DNA of 64,000 bases, from the NCBI GenBank assembly GCA_020849895.1, contig JADZFN010000007.1, forward strand, positions 19,546 to 83,545, given 5' to 3'. Of the stretch, positions 1 through 8,011 are shown piece by piece. Source of the DNA: Verrucomicrobiia bacterium. GTDB taxonomy: Bacteria > Verrucomicrobiota > Verrucomicrobiia > JABWAM01. The notes under the pieces were generated by a model. That model ran no database searches. It was given only the letters and a program-made list of their open reading frames with translations, and was not told where the DNA came from. The translations under genes were made by a program, and so were the position numbers. The stretch's first letter is position 1. Every line of letters begins with the position of its first letter.

Positions 1-474
1 GAGGAGCAGGTCCACCTCGGTTTTTTTCCAGCCGCCGATGCCGGCGGCGATCCGAACGGCTTCGGCAGGGCGATGGCTCGCCGCGGGGTCTTCCGTCACC
101 GTGACCAGCGTTCGCGGGAGGCTTCCGTCGGGTGGCGCGGGCGGCGCTTCCTCGGGCGAACATCCCAGCGGTGTGAACGCCCGAAAGCGGTCGCAACCCG
201 TGATCACGTCCACAAGCACGGTCAGCCCGCTGAAAGCCGCTTTCTCGGGGTCCCAGGCGATGTCGCGTTTTTTCGCGCCGTAGGCGCAGGCGAAGATGCG
301 GATGCCTTTCGCGCGCAGATCGGCCATTTCGGGCCGGTCGAGACAGCGAACACCGTCATCAATGAGGTAAAGGAACACGGCGTCCCCTCGGGCGAAGGCG
401 TCGCCCGCGAGCTGATGGACCTTGCTGAGTTCGGGTCGGTCGGGCGCGCTGGCGAGCATGAGGCCGAGTTTCAT
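1..474 (-). CDS. DsrE/DsrF-like sulfur-relay family protein, 3' end beyond left window edge
   Basis: Open minus frame from ATG (complement of 472-474) to position 1 with no stop; absent from the ORF track because it is open-ended. Translation MKLGLMLASAPDRPELSKVHQLAGDAFARGDAVFLYLIDDGVRCLDRPEMADLRAKGIRIFACAYGAKKRDI... resembles DsrE-type folds; a second similar segment seems to begin near the edge. Confidence 0.6.
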   Translation of the reverse strand, partial: MKLGLMLASAPDRPELSKVHQLAGDAFARGDAVFLYLIDDGVRCLDRPEMADLRAKGIRIFACAYGAKKRDIAWDPEKAAFSGLTVLVDVITGCDRFRAFTPLGCSPEEAPPAPPDGSLPRTLVTVTEDPAASHRPAEAVRIAAGIGGWKKTEVDLLL

Positions 475-544
475 GGGGAAAAAGGTTGGAGCCGAAGGAA
501 CCAGCGGCAAAGGGCGCCGACGTTCCGTCGCGCGGCCCACGGCG

Positions 545-614
545 CAACCCGCTTTGCGTCTCGATCGGCCCTCGGGCCTTCGCCACTCTGCCACGCCGCC
601 GTTCGTTCCGCTAG
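545..614. repeat. Dispersed repeat R1, copy 1 (70 bp)
   Basis: caacccgctttgcgtctcgatcggccctcgggccttcgccactctgccacgccgc...ctag matches 15133-15202 at about 68/70 positions, ungapped by eye. Confidence 0.9.
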
Positions 615-794
615 TGAGCGGAGCCACCTTTTCGAGCCAGGTGGAAAGCTCGTCTGGGGTTGGGATTAATGATGGGTTGGAGTTCTGGGTTTGTCCATCC
701 CTGTCGGAGAGAGGGCGTAGCCCGACCACAGGCGAGGATGGGATCCGTTGCCCTATAAAGAGGGTCGGGCTCAGAGAGCCGAGCTTGTTGTGGA

Positions 795-950
795 CCTGAA
801 GCTGTCCATCTGCCCGAACGACTGCTTCCAGCGAGGGAGCGTCGTCTCCGAGATCCTCCTCTCCCGGCACATCTCCATGAGCGACTTCTCGTGGTCGGCC
901 TCCCGCAAGATACGGATCTTCTCTTCCGTCGAGTCTCGTTTGCCTTTCAT
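795..950 (-). pseudogene. IS3-family transposase OrfA remnant
   Basis: Within ORF 771..983(-): MKGKRDSTEEKIRILREADHEKSLMEMCRERRISETTLPRWKQSFGQMD, the typical OrfA HTH. Truncated, with no OrfB nearby. Confidence 0.75.
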
Positions 951-1043
951 GGTCTGGGGGTCTCCTCTCCCCCAGACGAGCACCTCCTCTGATTCAAAAA
1001 ATCGGGGTCACGTCAGGAAACGAGGATCTGGAAGGTCTGAGCT

Positions 1044-1107
1044 GCGATTTCGCGTTTGCCGGTTGATTCGCGTGGGAGCGATGCAAATGGAGGGGCGCGA
1101 GTCCGCC
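1044..1107. repeat. Dispersed repeat R2, copy 1 (64 bp)
   Basis: gcgatttcgcgtttgccggttgattcgcg...gcgcgagtccgcc aligns without gaps to 14965-15028 with about 8 mismatches. Confidence 0.85.
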
Positions 1108-1359
1108 TCCCTTGCCCTCCCGCGGGACGGAACCAGTGCGTGTCGTCGTGAACATGATGGACCCACCGATCCTCCGGACGCCCTTCTCGCCTCGCGCGGC
1201 GGCACCTCTCTCCGCGAGGACGACCGGCGCGCAGGGGAGTTTTTGTGGCTTGGAGAAGAGTTTCACGATCCTTAGGCGAAGGCCTCCGTCTCTCGGGGAA
1301 AATCCCTTTCGCGGCTCCTTCGGAGGATCGGACATCATCGAGTCTTTGTGACATGATTT

Positions 1360-2163
1360 TTGGCTGGACATGGCTCTGAACGAAGGATAGCTTGCGGCAA
1401 GATGACGGTCCTCTTCGCGACAACCCGGCTCCGGCGTCTTCGCGTCCGCGGGGGGCAGTGCGTTCCGATTTCTCCCTGCGCCTTCACCTTGATCGAGCTT
1501 CTGGTGGTGATTGCGATCATCGCGATTCTCGCCGCACTGCTCCTTCCCGCGCTCGAGCGCACTCGTGAGCGCGCGCGTGCGGTGCAGTGCTCGAACAATC
1601 TCCGCCAGCTCTTCCTCGGAGTGCAGATGCTGGGCTCGGAGGAGTTGGACGGCTACCTGCCGTGTGGATGGTTTAGCAGCCCGGGCAACTACAACTCCTG
1701 GAAGTACATCAGCAACAACAACTGGGGAGAGAACGACACGGGCCCCGGCAGCCACTGGCTCGCGCTCACCAACTATGTTCCCAACGTACTCGCTTTCATC
1801 TGTGCGTCGAGCGAACCCAAGCACTATCCGAGGACGGTGAAGCTCGGAGACCTCGATTTGGGCTATATGATCCATGTGGGGGCGGGTACGAACTGGTCCG
1901 ACCGAAGCGGGGTGCGCTTCGGGCACCCGAACAAGCCGGTGCGGCTCGGGGATCCCGCGGTGAATCCCCCGCTTCGCGTCGTGCTCGCCTGCCCGATGTA
2001 TGACCCTGGCGGAAGCGATTACTTCCGTTTCGCCGCGCACAAGAAAGGGGGAGGCGGAACGGCTATCTACCTCGACGGACACGCGGCGTGGCACCGCTGG
2101 CCCGACGACTACAGAACCTTAAATCCCGCGATAGGCCCGATGGGGGTCTTCACTCCGAGATGA
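1360..2163 (+). CDS. Prepilin-type N-terminal cleavage/methylation protein (pseudopilin-like)
   Basis: [45 protein letters not shown] is the class III signal and hydrophobic helix; C-terminal H..DGH motif ([20 protein letters not shown]). Start codon uncertain. Confidence 0.85.
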   Translation: MAGHGSERRIACGKMTVLFATTRLRRLRVRGGQCVPISPCAFTLIELLVVIAIIAILAALLLPALERTRERARAVQCSNNLRQLFLGVQMLGSEELDGYLPCGWFSSPGNYNSWKYISNNNWGENDTGPGSHWLALTNYVPNVLAFICASSEPKHYPRTVKLGDLDLGYMIHVGAGTNWSDRSGVRFGHPNKPVRLGDPAVNPPLRVVLACPMYDPGGSDYFRFAAHKKGGGGTAIYLDGHAAWHRWPDDYRTLNPAIGPMGVFTPR

Positions 2164-2359
2164 AGCACCCCGCATCGTTGCCGGTCGCCGCCAACACGAG
2201 CATTCGGTCCGCTTCGAACATCGTTTTTATGATCCGCGCCGACACGGTCGCGAACCCGGGCTTGATCCGGGCCTCGGAGGGGCGGAGCGCGCCCGCGTCT
2301 CTGCGTAGCCGTCCATCTCCCGAAAGGCGGAGGAATTCCCTCGCCCGGGATCCCAGACG

Positions 2360-3373
2360 ATGACCCCTAGCGCGAAACGTTCCATGTCCGATCCCGAAAT
2401 CCCGCTCCGTCTCCGATGGGTCCGCGACCCCTCGAACCCGATCCTTCCGCCCCGTCCCGGTTCATCCTGCGACAGCACCCGCTGCATGAACCCGTGGGTG
2501 GTCCGGTTCGGCGGTGAATACCGGCTCTATTACTCGGGCGGAGACGAGGCGGGACGGCAGCGCATCTGTCTCGCCGTCGCGAAGGCGGAGCGGCCGTCCG
2601 ATTTCCGGAGGCTCGGAGTGGTGCTCGATCTGGGGAAAGCAGGCGCCTTTGACGCGAATTGGTGTGTGCTCCCGCTCGTGCGACGTTTCGGGGACCGCTG
2701 GCACCTGTATTACACCGGCAACGACGGGACCGAGCGAGGGCTCCAGTCGTTTCGGGGAATCGGGTTGGCAACGAGCGCGGACGGTTTGCGTTTCGAGCGC
2801 GGGTCGGACGAACCGATTATCACGGGCGACCACTGCCGCGAGTTTCCCAACAACCGGGGGATCGCGGGCGGAGGGACGATCCTCGAGGATCGTAAGCCGG
2901 ACGGATCCGTGAGTTACCGCCTCTACTACACGGTCGCCGTCGGGACGAAAAACCGGGACGTGCGCGTGGACCAGGAAAAGCATTGCGCGGTCTGCCACAG
3001 CCGGGACGGAATCCACTGGGAGGACCACCGTCTCATTATGAGTCCGCGGAGGGATGTGGCGAGCGAGGACATCGCCGTGGCCGCGCCGTGGGTGTGGCGC
3101 GACGGAGGCTGGTACCGGATGCTCTACTGCGGGATCGGGACGCGCTGGGGTTTTTACTCGATTTCCGAGGCGTGGAGCCGGGATGGATACGTATGGGAGC
3201 GCGGAAAGAAGAACGCGAATCTCAGCCTCGCCCCCGGCGCGAAGGGGAGCTGGGAGGAGCAGATGGTCGAGTATCCCGCGCTCGTGGACGAGCCGGGAGG
3301 GCGACGCCTTTACTACTGCGGAAACGGCTACGGGAAGACCGGCATCGGCACGGCGGTGGCCGCGTTGCCATGA
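2360..3373 (+). CDS. Beta-propeller glycosidase-like protein (GH43/GH130-like)
   Basis: Repeated propeller-like motifs: NPILPPRPGSSCDSTRCMNPWVVRFGGEYRLYYSGGDEAGRQRICLAVA, ...DRWHLYYTGND..., ...RLYYCGNGYGKTGIGTAVA. Confidence 0.65.
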   Translation: MTPSAKRSMSDPEIPLRLRWVRDPSNPILPPRPGSSCDSTRCMNPWVVRFGGEYRLYYSGGDEAGRQRICLAVAKAERPSDFRRLGVVLDLGKAGAFDANWCVLPLVRRFGDRWHLYYTGNDGTERGLQSFRGIGLATSADGLRFERGSDEPIITGDHCREFPNNRGIAGGGTILEDRKPDGSVSYRLYYTVAVGTKNRDVRVDQEKHCAVCHSRDGIHWEDHRLIMSPRRDVASEDIAVAAPWVWRDGGWYRMLYCGIGTRWGFYSISEAWSRDGYVWERGKKNANLSLAPGAKGSWEEQMVEYPALVDEPGGRRLYYCGNGYGKTGIGTAVAALP

Positions 3374-5100
3374 TCGAGACGGCCTCACTGCAGAGAGTGC
3401 GGCGGGCGGCCACGGGTCTGCTTGCCCGCTGGATGGGCCTGCTTGCGCCGCACTACGGCCCGTCAGGGAGCATGGACCTCGACCTGCGGCTCTATCCGGA
3501 CGCGGAGGGGCCTTCGCACATGAACCAGTTCGCGCACTACCCGCTGCTCCTGCTCTCGGAGGGGATCGTGTCGAATCCCGTCGCGCCGCTGCGAAGGACG
3601 ATGTACCGGCGCCTCGCGCTGCGGAACCTGCGTTACGCGCTGCGGATCACCGGGCGGGATTTCAAGCAGCCGCTCTGGTCGCGCGGGCGGAGCTGGGGCC
3701 GCGTCCACAGCGACTGGATGATCTTCTTCCTTCAGCGGTCGTGGAGGATCGTGGAGGAACGCCGTCTGGGCTCCCCGGCCTTCCGCGACGGATTGGCCCG
3801 GGTGGTCGAGGGGTCGGTGGACGCAGCGTTCCGCGATTTTCGCGCGCGCTTCGAACCTCGGATCGCGGAGGGCGCGCGGAGTTTTCCTGGCAATCACGCG
3901 GCGTGGTGGGCCGCGCTGTTCCACGAGGCGGGAAGGGTCTGGCGGCGGGAGGAGTGGCGCCTCTTCGGGGAACGCTTCTTCCATTCGTGGGTGCTTCCCT
4001 TCCAGGACGCCGACGGCTTCTGGCCCGAGGGGGGTGGGATGGTGGGAGTCTACGGAATGGTGACGGCCCAGGCGCTCTCCGTTTACGCGGGCGCGTCGGG
4101 GGACGCGGCGGCGCGGAGGGCCCTCGGGAAGTTCCTCGCCGGCTACCGCCGCTTCGTCTTCCCCGACATGAGCGTCTCCTGCGTGGCCGATTGCAGGATG
4201 ACCTACCATGATCGCCCCGTGCTCTTGCTGGCTCCGGAATTCCTGGCGTTCGAGGGAGGCACCGCCTTCTGCCTCGACAGCGTCCGCGCGGGAGAGCGCT
4301 GGCTGCGACGCGAACCGCCGCGAGACAACGGTGCGCAGGGGGCCGCGTTCTTCGGCGTCTTCGTGGAGGCTCTCCGCGGCGCGGCGTCGGGCAGGGCGCT
4401 CCCGCTCCCGCGCCCGAGGCTCGCGAAGGTTGCGCGGGTGGAGAGCCCGCATTGGTGCGCGCTTCTTTCCGCGCAACTCAACTCCGAGACGGCCAGCCGC
4501 TGGTGTCTCGACAACCAGAATTTCGTGGATCTCTGGGGGCCGCGCTGCGGCCTGCTCGCGGGCGGAGGAAACAGCAAGCACGCCCCGCTCCTCTCCTCGG
4601 TTCGGGAGGTCGGCGGATCGCGCGCCTTCCTCCCCTCGCGCGCGAGGATCGTCCGCCGCGGAGCGCGCGCCGTGGAGGCCGAATACCGCTTCCGGGGCGC
4701 GGCGGTCCGGGTTCGCCTCCATGTCCGCGGGCGGGAGGCCTCGCTCACGTGGCGGGTGGCGCAGGGGCGCCTCCCGCTGGAGGCGGCCGTGATCCTTGCG
4801 CTCCGAGAAGGCGACTGCCTCCGAACGGCCGATGGACGGGTTCTCCGCGCGCGCGCCGCTGAATGCATCGAGCTGGCTCTTGAGCCGCGGACGGGGCCGC
4901 TTCTCGCGCGCGGGGTTGCGATCCTCGCGCCCGCCGGCGCGCGGCTCCTCTGGCCGATCGCGCTTTGGAACCCCTATCGTCAGGATTCGCTCGGAGGGCC
5001 GCTCCGCGCGCGGCTCGCGTGGCGGCTGTCTCGCCGTCCGAGCGTGGTCCGATTCCTCGCTCCATCCCGTCCCGCTCGCCTCTCGGGGCGATCCCGTTGA
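3370..5100 (+). CDS. Hypothetical protein, translationally coupled to the upstream glycosidase-like gene
   Basis: ATG at 3370 overlaps the upstream stop (ATGA); in-frame part of ORF 2983..5100. Helix-rich N-terminal region suggests an alpha/alpha-toroid fold. Confidence 0.7.
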   Translation: MIETASLQRVRRAATGLLARWMGLLAPHYGPSGSMDLDLRLYPDAEGPSHMNQFAHYPLLLLSEGIVSNPVAPLRRTMYRRLALRNLRYALRITGRDFKQPLWSRGRSWGRVHSDWMIFFLQRSWRIVEERRLGSPAFRDGLARVVEGSVDAAFRDFRARFEPRIAEGARSFPGNHAAWWAALFHEAGRVWRREEWRLFGERFFHSWVLPFQDADGFWPEGGGMVGVYGMVTAQALSVYAGASGDAAARRALGKFLAGYRRFVFPDMSVSCVADCRMTYHDRPVLLLAPEFLAFEGGTAFCLDSVRAGERWLRREPPRDNGAQGAAFFGVFVEALRGAASGRALPLPRPRLAKVARVESPHWCALLSAQLNSETASRWCLDNQNFVDLWGPRCGLLAGGGNSKHAPLLSSVREVGGSRAFLPSRARIVRRGARAVEAEYRFRGAAVRVRLHVRGREASLTWRVAQGRLPLEAAVILALREGDCLRTADGRVLRARAAECIELALEPRTGPLLARGVAILAPAGARLLWPIALWNPYRQDSLGGPLRARLAWRLSRRPSVVRFLAPSRPARLSGRSR

Positions 5101-5170
5101 AAGGAGACGCGGCTCTTGCCCGCGAAGGAACCGTCGGGCGGCATGATCGCGCGGGGCGCGTGCCGGCGGC

Positions 5171-6565
5171 TCATCCGCGGTAGGAGGGCAATCGTTTCGC
5201 GTGCGCGCGGAAGAGGGCGTCGCAGACGCTCGCGATGCGATCCGCGGAAAGTTGGCTGGCGGTGTTCGGATCGAGCATGGCGGCCTGGAGGATGAGACGG
5301 CGATCGCGCGCGAGGATGCCGCGCACAGCGAGATCCTGGACGTTGACGTTCGTGCGGATGAGCGCCGCGCATTGAGGAGGGAGTTTGCCCACGAAGGTGG
5401 GGCGGATTCCCGAGCGGTCGGCGATGCACGGCGTCTCGACGCAGCAATCGCCGGGGAGGTTGGCGATGAGCGCGCCGCCGCGGTTGTGGATGTTGCCGTT
5501 GAAGACATACGGGCGGCCCGTGACGATGGCGTTGAGGATGCGGCTCGCATACTCGTTGCTCGGGCGATAAGGGATCGAAATCGCGGGCTTCCCGCGACGC
5601 AGGTCGCGGCGCAGGGCGCGGTAGCGCTTCTCCTGCGCGCGGCAGGTGTCCAGATATCCGGCGACCCGGAGGTGGTGGCGGCGGATTTCCTCGGGATCCT
5701 TGAGGAACCAGGGGACATATTCGGCCATGTGATCGCTCGTCTCGGTCATGTACCAGCCGAGGCGCTCGAAGAGCGCGAGGCGGACGGGGTCGAGGCGGCG
5801 GATCCACGGCAGGGCGAGGAGGCGCCGCAGGGCGGGGTAGAGATCGCGCCCGCCGCTCTCGAAGCGCAGGAAGAAGGCCATGTGATTGATGCCGGCGCAT
5901 GTGAAGTTGAGCGCGGGGTCGTCGCCCCAGGACATCCACTCGGCCCATTCGCGCGCGCGCCGGGACGCGGAGCCGAGGAAATGGTTCCAGACCACGGAGG
6001 GCGGGAGCTTCGCGATCTCGAGGCAGGCGCGGATGAAACGCGCCGTGTTCGAGACGCCGTGGCAGAGTCCGACGTGACGGATTTCAGTCGTCCGTTCTAC
6101 GGCGAGGCAGTGCATCGCCATCGGATTGGAGTAGTTGAGCAGCCACGCCTTCGGGCAGCGCCGCTTCATCTCGCGGCAGATTCCCAGCAGGACGGGGATG
6201 CTCCGGGCGGCGCGGAAAATGCCTCCCATGCCGAGAGTGTCGCCGATCGTCTGCTTCAGGCCGGAGCGCAGCGGGATGAGCAGATCATCGCGCGTGGCGG
6301 GGAACCCTCCGACGCCGATCGCGCTGATCACGAAGTCGGCGCCATCCAACGCCCGAGGAAGCGAGCGCGTGGCGAGAATCCTCGCGCGGGTCCGGAGCGA
6401 GGCGTTGAGCGATTCCGCCAGTGCCTGCCCCGTTTCGAGCCGCTCCGGATCAATGTCCATCAGACGGACCTCGGAGCCGGCGAGGGCCTCGTGCCAGAGG
6501 ATGTCGGCGAGGATGTTTCTGGCGAAAACGACCGAGCCGGCGCCGAGGAATGCGATGCGGGTCAT
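5171..6565 (-). CDS. GH4 family glycosidase (alpha-galactosidase/alpha-glucosidase-like)
   Basis: N-terminal NAD-binding MTRIAFLGAGSVVFARNILADIL; GIGDT-like QTIGDTLGMGGIFRAARSIPVLL; LLNYSNPMAMHCLAVER; GLCHGV, all typical of GH4. Confidence 0.9.
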   Translation of the reverse strand: MTRIAFLGAGSVVFARNILADILWHEALAGSEVRLMDIDPERLETGQALAESLNASLRTRARILATRSLPRALDGADFVISAIGVGGFPATRDDLLIPLRSGLKQTIGDTLGMGGIFRAARSIPVLLGICREMKRRCPKAWLLNYSNPMAMHCLAVERTTEIRHVGLCHGVSNTARFIRACLEIAKLPPSVVWNHFLGSASRRAREWAEWMSWGDDPALNFTCAGINHMAFFLRFESGGRDLYPALRRLLALPWIRRLDPVRLALFERLGWYMTETSDHMAEYVPWFLKDPEEIRRHHLRVAGYLDTCRAQEKRYRALRRDLRRGKPAISIPYRPSNEYASRILNAIVTGRPYVFNGNIHNRGGALIANLPGDCCVETPCIADRSGIRPTFVGKLPPQCAALIRTNVNVQDLAVRGILARDRRLILQAAMLDPNTASQLSADRIASVCDALFRAHAKRLPSYRG

Positions 6566-6678
6566 CAGGGGAGGAGGTGGAAGGGGAAGGCGGTTTCCGG
6601 AGGCGAAGCGGATGAGCTTGGACGAAAGGAAATGAGGTGAGCCAAGGAAGGGTTTGGAAGAGAGGCGTGGGTTTCCGT

Positions 6679-7626
6679 TCAGGTCGCGATCTTCGAAGCT
6701 GCCGCGGCCTTGTTCGTTCCGCGTTTCGCGCTGGCGCCCGCAACGGCGCGGTAGGCGGCGGGGGTCATGTGGTAGAGCCGACGGAAGACCCGGCCAAACT
6801 GGGTGGGGCTCCCGAAGCCGCAGCGCGCGGCGATGCTCCGGGCGCTTTCCGCCGTCTCGCGGAGGCGTCGCTCCGCCTCGCTCGCGCGCAACTGGGTCAC
6901 CCAGGCGGCGGGGGTGCGGCCCGTTGTCCGGCGGAAGTGGTGGCTGAAGTGGGTGCGCGACAGGCCGTGCGAAGCGGCGAGAACGCTCACGTCAATGGGG
7001 CGGGAGAGCCGCCGCATCACCGTCCGCCTTACGGCTTCGAGGAGCTCCTCGCGGCGGCCGGCGGGGTGGCGTTGCTGGTCCCGCGTCCGTTCGTACACGC
7101 AAAGCCAGCGGAAGAGGGATTCCTCCCGCGCGTGCATGTCGGGAAAGCGCCCGAGCAGCACGCCGTCGAGCAGGGCCAGCGAGGCGCGCATGAGGGGGGA
7201 ATCCTCCGGCAGATTGAACACCGGCGGCGTCTTGAGCAGCGAGGGCCACACCCGCTCGACAATGTAGCGGTGGTGGATGCTCAGCCAGAGGAACCTCCAG
7301 AAGGGAGAGCGCTTGGGCAGCCAATAGCGGTAGGGCGAGGGCGTCATCGCCAGGAAGGCCTGGCCTGGGTGCAGCCTCCAGTGTTTTTCTCCGAACGCGA
7401 AGGCCCCGAGGCCTTCGAGGGTATACTTGAAGATGAGAATGGGATGGTTCCGGGAGACGTTTCGTTTCAGCCCATCCTGAGCGTAGCGTTCTTCTCGCGC
7501 GCGAGTCTCCAGACCCCAGCCGATCGCCATGTCCCCGACGCCCCGCAGGCGGTGTCGCGGATCGCCCCCGAACAGGCGGCTCAGACGCTGGCAAAAGCCG
7601 GGCGATACAAGGGTTCGGTTCTTCAC
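6679..7626 (-). CDS. AraC-family transcriptional regulator
   Basis: C-terminal double HTH: DVSVLAASHGLSRTHFSHHFRRTTGRTPAAWVTQLRASEAERRLRETAESARSIAARCGFGSPTQFGRVFRRLYHMTPAAYR. Confidence 0.9.
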   Translation of the reverse strand: MKNRTLVSPGFCQRLSRLFGGDPRHRLRGVGDMAIGWGLETRAREERYAQDGLKRNVSRNHPILIFKYTLEGLGAFAFGEKHWRLHPGQAFLAMTPSPYRYWLPKRSPFWRFLWLSIHHRYIVERVWPSLLKTPPVFNLPEDSPLMRASLALLDGVLLGRFPDMHAREESLFRWLCVYERTRDQQRHPAGRREELLEAVRRTVMRRLSRPIDVSVLAASHGLSRTHFSHHFRRTTGRTPAAWVTQLRASEAERRLRETAESARSIAARCGFGSPTQFGRVFRRLYHMTPAAYRAVAGASAKRGTNKAAAASKIAT

Positions 7627-8011
7627 GTAGCGATCAATTTAATCGTTCCCCGAAGGGGACGGTATGCGTTTCCTTCGCGGGATGCCTGACATATCCGTTA
7701 CGGGTATCGGTCACAAGGCGAATATTCCTTTTGTGAATGGTCCGGAGGATGCGCGACGAAAGGGCTTTCCTCGCGTGGAGAGGAAGAGGTATGATGCCGC
7801 CGTGATGCAAATAGCCGACCGGTTGCGCGGATTCGATCTCGGGCGCCGCACTGCGGCAACGCGGCGTATCCTTCCGTTCAGGACGCGGGAGGACGGGTCC
7901 TTCATCCCGCACGCCGGAAGGCGCCACGTCCCGCGCGTGACGGAGAGAGGTCTCGATGCGAGGTGTCACGTCGGGCGGAAATCCAGTCGTCCGCGTCCGT
8001 TTGTCCGCGCC

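Noticed and set aside
5201-6640. 479-aa plus-strand ORF opposite the GH4 gene, and 3463..5718(-) opposite the coupled unknown
   Set aside because: Antisense shadows; the opposite strands carry recognisable motifs or operon-coupled starts.
7645-7662. Short hairpin cgttccccgaaggggacg between AraC and the secreted gene
   Set aside because: Short imperfect stem without a T-run and upstream of both divergent genes; insufficient to call a terminator or operator.
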